Shown here in pieces: positions 7,505 through 9,666 of a DNA stretch of 9,666 nt. Location of the stretch: contig JBBPYA010000086.1 in NCBI GenBank assembly GCA_038200385.1, forward strand, positions 1 through 9,666. Direction: 5' to 3'. A model generated the notes under the pieces. The model ran no database searches, had not been told where the DNA came from, and saw nothing but the letters and a program-made list of their open reading frames with translations. The DNA comes from JBBPYA01 sp038200385. GTDB taxonomy: Bacteria > Actinomycetota > Actinomycetes > Mycobacteriales > Geodermatophilaceae. Position 1 is the stretch's first letter. Each line of letters starts with the position of its first letter. A program made the translations under genes and the position numbers.

Positions 7505-7529
7505 TTCAGCACGGAGGCGGCAGCCACGA

Positions 7530-9212
7530 CTAGGCGGTGAGGGCGGCGAGGGACAGGAAGAGCTGCCCCGATGCGTTCGGGACGATACCGACCACCTTGT
7601 CGGTGGACACCGCGAGGAAGTTGAAGAAGTAGGAGTAGATCAGCGGGGTCTCCTCCAGCAGCAGGGTCTGGATCGCACCGGCAGTCTTCGTCTGGGTCGC
7701 CGGTTCCACGGCGGCGATGTAGTCGGAGATCAGCCCGTCCAGCTTCGGGTCCTTGATGTGCGCGGAGTTCCACACACCCTGGCTGGCCAGCTGGGCCGTC
7801 AGGTAGACGTTGGGCACACTGCGGTGACCGTAGTCGGTGATGCCGGCCGTGGAGTCCAGCCACGGTGAGGAGCCGAACTGCGCGCTGCCGTAGTACGTGC
7901 CAGGGTCCTGCAGGATCACATCGAGGTTGATCCCGACCTCCTTGGCGCCGTTCTGGATCAGGACCGCGTAGCTCGGGATCTCCAGCTGGTTGATGACGTT
8001 GAGGGTGGTCTTGAAGCCGCCCCCGACACCGGCGTCGGACAGCAACTGCTTGGCCTGGGCGAGATCCTTCGCGCGCTGGGGCACGCTGGTGTCCGTGCTC
8101 GGGAAGATGGGGGCGAACGGGCTGTCATTGCCGAGGTCCGCCCGCCCGAGCATCAGGCCCTCGACGATGCTGGACCGGTCCACGCTCAGCGCGAACGCCT
8201 GCCGGACCCGCTTGTCCTTCCACGGTCCCTCATCGGTGCGCAGGTGCAGGACGCGGGCGGCGGCGGACGGCGTGCTGATGATGTTGTACGCCGGGTTGTC
8301 GAGGACAGCCCGGGCGTTCTGCACCGAGATCTGATTGACCACGTCGATCTGGCCGCCCTGCAGGGCGAGCAGGGCGGGCTGCTCGTCGGCGAAGAAGGAG
8401 AACTGGATGCTGTCCAGCGGCGCCATGGAGGAGCTGTCCCAGTACTTCTCATTGCGGACGAAAGTGGCACCCCGGTTTGCGTCGTAGGAGTCCATCTTCC
8501 AGCGACCTGTTCCCGGGAATCCGGACTTCTCGTACTCGCCGTTGTAGTCGGCGGGCAGGATCACCGCGCTGTAGTTGTCCGAGCTGATGAGGTACGGGAA
8601 GTTTCCGACGGGCGCTTCGAGCTGGAACGTCACGGTCTGGTCGTCGGTGGCTGTGGTGCCGCCCTTGTTCAGGATGCCCTTGAAGACCGACAGCGCGATC
8701 GACCCGCCGTTGGGGTCGGCCAGCCGGTCGAACGTCGCCGCGACGTCCTTGGCCGTCATCGGGCTGCCGTCCTGGAACGTCACGCCCTTGCGGAGTTTGA
8801 CCGTCCACACCGAGCCGTCGTCGTTCGGGCTCCACGACTCTGCGAGCGCCGGTTCGATACTGAGGTCGGGCTTGGCCTGCAGCAGGTATTCACCGATCGG
8901 CAGGAACATCGCGATGGAGCCCTGGTTTCCCGCCGTCACGGGGTCGATGGGGCTGGTCGGGGCGGAGATTCCCACCCGCAGCGTGCCACCCTGCTGCGCC
9001 GCCGCCGTGGCCGAGGGCTTCGTGCTGGTGCTGCCCGAGCCGCACGCGGTGAGCACGGCTCCCATGGCCGGGATGGACAGGCCCACGACCGACCCGATCC
9101 GCAGGAAGTCCCGCCGCGACAGGCCTCCGTTCAGCATCTCGTCGATGACGGCGTTCTCGAGGTTGCTCGACTGGCTCCGCATGGATTCCAGCCGACGACG
9201 GTTCAATGACAT
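7530..9212 (-). CDS. Peptide/opine-family extracellular solute-binding lipoprotein (SBP family 5)
   Basis: Predicted 560-residue binding protein, the first gene of the operon. The N-terminus carries a twin-arginine motif SRRDFLRIG at 32-40, a hydrophobic stretch at about 41-56, and a lipobox LTAC at 54-57. It should therefore be exported folded by Tat and anchored by lipidated Cys57. The leading region before the arginines is unusually long (about 31 residues). The mature protein has a Ser/Thr/Ala-rich linker, then the family 5 pattern beginning GGTLRVGI and the signature region with PALAESWSPNDDGSVWTVKLRKGV-type sequence and DGSPMTAKDVAATFDRL at about 148-164. Length suits the family. The ATG at 9212 has GAGGAG seven bases upstream; a second Met at residue 11 is a less well supported start. 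It captures the substrate for the DppB/DppC/ATPase transporter. The family covers peptides, opines, some sugars and metal chelates, so substrate identity cannot be inferred. Confidence 0.95.
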   Translation of the reverse strand: MSLNRRRLESMRSQSSNLENAVIDEMLNGGLSRRDFLRIGSVVGLSIPAMGAVLTACGSGSTSTKPSATAAAQQGGTLRVGISAPTSPIDPVTAGNQGSIAMFLPIGEYLLQAKPDLSIEPALAESWSPNDDGSVWTVKLRKGVTFQDGSPMTAKDVAATFDRLADPNGGSIALSVFKGILNKGGTTATDDQTVTFQLEAPVGNFPYLISSDNYSAVILPADYNGEYEKSGFPGTGRWKMDSYDANRGATFVRNEKYWDSSSMAPLDSIQFSFFADEQPALLALQGGQIDVVNQISVQNARAVLDNPAYNIISTPSAAARVLHLRTDEGPWKDKRVRQAFALSVDRSSIVEGLMLGRADLGNDSPFAPIFPSTDTSVPQRAKDLAQAKQLLSDAGVGGGFKTTLNVINQLEIPSYAVLIQNGAKEVGINLDVILQDPGTYYGSAQFGSSPWLDSTAGITDYGHRSVPNVYLTAQLASQGVWNSAHIKDPKLDGLISDYIAAVEPATQTKTAGAIQTLLLEETPLIYSYFFNFLAVSTDKVVGIVPNASGQLFLSLAALTA

Positions 9213-9219
9213 CCCCGGT

Positions 9220-9225
9220 CTCCTC
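9220..9225 (-). promoter_or_regulatory. Ribosome binding site of the solute-binding protein gene
   Basis: GAGGAG on the minus strand, seven bases before the ATG at 9212. It supports that start over the internal Met at residue 11. The stop of a 14-codon upstream reading frame (TGA, 9226-9224) overlaps this site. Confidence 0.65.
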
Positions 9226-9268
9226 AGACGTAGGTGGGACGTGTGGGTCCGGACTCCGGGCGCCCCAT
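9224..9268 (-). other. Possible short upstream reading frame in the operon leader
   Basis: A 14-codon frame starts at an ATG at 9268, encodes MGRPESGPTRPTYV, and ends in a TGA that overlaps the Shine-Dalgarno of the binding-protein gene. It lies wholly in the predicted 5' leader. Its own ribosome site is weak (only a GAG upstream), so translation is uncertain. It contains an 11-base dyad, CCGGA-C-TCCGG, at 9249-9259. It could be a chance frame in GC-rich DNA. Confidence 0.2.
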
Positions 9269-9289
9269 CGCGCTCAGGACTGTTGGAAT

Positions 9290-9318
9290 ATGAGATACGA
9301 TATATGACAAGGTGTCAA
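9290..9318 (-). promoter_or_regulatory. Predicted sigma-70-type promoter of the transport/catabolism operon
   Basis: On the minus strand a perfect -35 hexamer TTGACA (9318-9313) is followed after 17 bases by TCTCAT (9295-9290), which matches four of six positions of the -10 consensus. It lies in the only clearly AT-rich stretch of the window (9281-9320 is 14 G/C of 40). Transcription would begin near 9283, giving a leader of about 70 bases before the binding-protein ATG. The -35 overlaps the inverted repeat at 9305-9317, so a repressor bound there would block it. Confidence 0.5.
9305..9317. promoter_or_regulatory. Perfect inverted repeat, candidate operator in the divergent promoter region
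   Basis: TGACA-AGG-TGTCA is a perfect five-base inverted repeat with a three-base centre. It overlaps the -35 of the minus-strand operon and lies 15 bases before the plus-strand isomerase ATG. A second, overlapping dyad TGT-CA-ACA sits at 9313-9320 and is closer to the GT..AC layout known for FadR-subfamily operators. Either could be the site of the operon-encoded GntR regulator; the link to that protein is inference from position. Confidence 0.45.
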
Positions 9319-9320
9319 CA

Positions 9321-9326
9321 AGGGGG
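9321..9326 (+). promoter_or_regulatory. Ribosome binding site of the divergent isomerase gene
   Basis: AGGGGG on the plus strand, five bases before the ATG at 9332. It supports that start rather than the in-frame ATG four codons later at 9344. No convincing -35/-10 pair could be assigned for this gene; AT-rich candidates such as TACGAT (9296) and TATATG (9301) lack a matching -35. Confidence 0.6.
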
Positions 9327-9331
9327 AACCG

Positions 9332-9666
9332 ATGACCTCCACCATGACCCTGCCGGAGACCGGCCGGACCGCCGGTCTCTCGGTGGTGTCCGGAGCACTG
9401 CCGGCGCTGCCGCTCGCCCAGGTGGTGTCCGCCCTGGCCGAGGTCGGGGTGGACTCGATCGAACTCACCGCCGGGCCGGGCGGACACCTGGTCCCCGGTG
9501 ACCCGACCTCGATCGCCGAGGCCAAGGCCTGCCTGCGGGACTCCGGCCTGCACCTGTGCGGCATCGACGCCCCCGGCAGCTGGCCGTTGGGAAGCCACCG
9601 GCTGGCCGAGGTGCTGGAGGTCGCGGCCACCATGCGGGCGCCGTTCCTGCGCGTGTACCCGCCGCC
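9332..9666 (+). CDS. Sugar phosphate isomerase/epimerase-like protein, N-terminal part (runs off right edge)
   Basis: An open frame runs from the ATG at 9332 to the window edge, 111 codons without a stop. After about 14 variable residues it shows the pattern of xylose-isomerase-like TIM-barrel proteins: LSVVSGAL (16-23), LAQVVSALAEVGVDSIEL (28-45, first helix then GVDSIEL strand), a GGH at 50-52, IAEAKACLRDSGLHLCGID (61-79) and LAEVLEVAATMRAPFLRVYPP (91-111). These enzymes are metal-dependent cytoplasmic isomerases, epimerases or dehydratases of sugars and cyclitols; the metal ligands lie further on and are not visible. The gene is divergent from the transporter operon and shares its 119-base control region, so it probably belongs to the same pathway. 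Exact activity cannot be assigned from this fragment. Confidence 0.8.
   Translation, partial: MTSTMTLPETGRTAGLSVVSGALPALPLAQVVSALAEVGVDSIELTAGPGGHLVPGDPTSIAEAKACLRDSGLHLCGIDAPGSWPLGSHRLAEVLEVAATMRAPFLRVYPP

Noticed and set aside
7469..7529. Rho-independent terminator after the binding-protein gene
   Set aside because: The gap has a short GC hairpin but no T-tract, and the downstream permease is needed for the same transporter.
6509..7540. Plus-strand open frame opposite the DppB-type permease
   Set aside because: It is very rich in charged residues (Asp, Glu, Arg, Gln), as expected from antisense of hydrophobic membrane-segment codons; no family recognised.
8244..9501. Two overlapping plus-strand frames opposite the binding-protein gene, one extending to 9501
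   Set aside because: Both are antisense to a well-supported lipoprotein gene. The part from 9332 is out of frame with the isomerase reading, which has better start and family support.
1..9666. Mobile elements, CRISPR arrays, tRNA or rRNA genes
   Set aside because: No transposase or integrase frames, spaced direct repeats or recognisable RNA gene sequences were seen on either strand.

Overview
The window is GC-rich with short intergenic gaps, frequent GTG starts and many 1-20 base gene overlaps. This suggests a high-GC actinomycete-type bacterium. That assignment is inference from composition and protein style; nothing in the sequence identifies the species.

Almost the whole window is one long operon on the minus strand, read from about 9290 down past position 1. 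In transcription order it encodes: a Tat-dependent lipoprotein solute-binding protein of the peptide/opine family (9212-7530); two DppB- and DppC-type permeases (7468-6515 and 6518-5643); one fused double ABC ATPase (5646-3562); a PuuE-like polysaccharide-deacetylase-fold hydrolase (3562-2597); a classical short-chain dehydrogenase/reductase (2600-1815); a Gfo/Idh/MocA oxidoreductase (1825-794); an FCD-type GntR regulator (797-66); and the first 28 residues of a second SDR (85 to beyond 1). From the DppB-type permease onwards every gene overlaps the next, mostly as ATGA, GTGA or TGATG junctions, so translation is probably coupled throughout.

A short AT-rich stretch (about 9281-9320) separates this operon from a divergent plus-strand gene at 9332. 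That gene looks like a sugar-phosphate isomerase/epimerase (xylose-isomerase-like TIM barrel) and runs off the right edge. The stretch holds a consensus -35 (TTGACA) for the operon and a perfect inverted repeat, TGACA-AGG-TGTCA, overlapping it. This is a plausible operator for the operon's own GntR regulator.

Taken together, the locus reads as a self-regulated uptake and catabolism island. A small solute is captured outside the cell and imported by the ABC transporter. Inside, it is probably hydrolysed at an amide or N-acyl bond by the PuuE-like enzyme, and a polyol or sugar-like part is then processed by the NAD(P)-dependent oxidoreductases and the isomerase. The substrate cannot be read from the sequence. 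The combination of a PuuE-like hydrolase with an altered motif, carbohydrate-type oxidoreductases and a peptide-type transporter is the most interesting aspect. No RNA genes, mobile elements or CRISPR arrays were seen.
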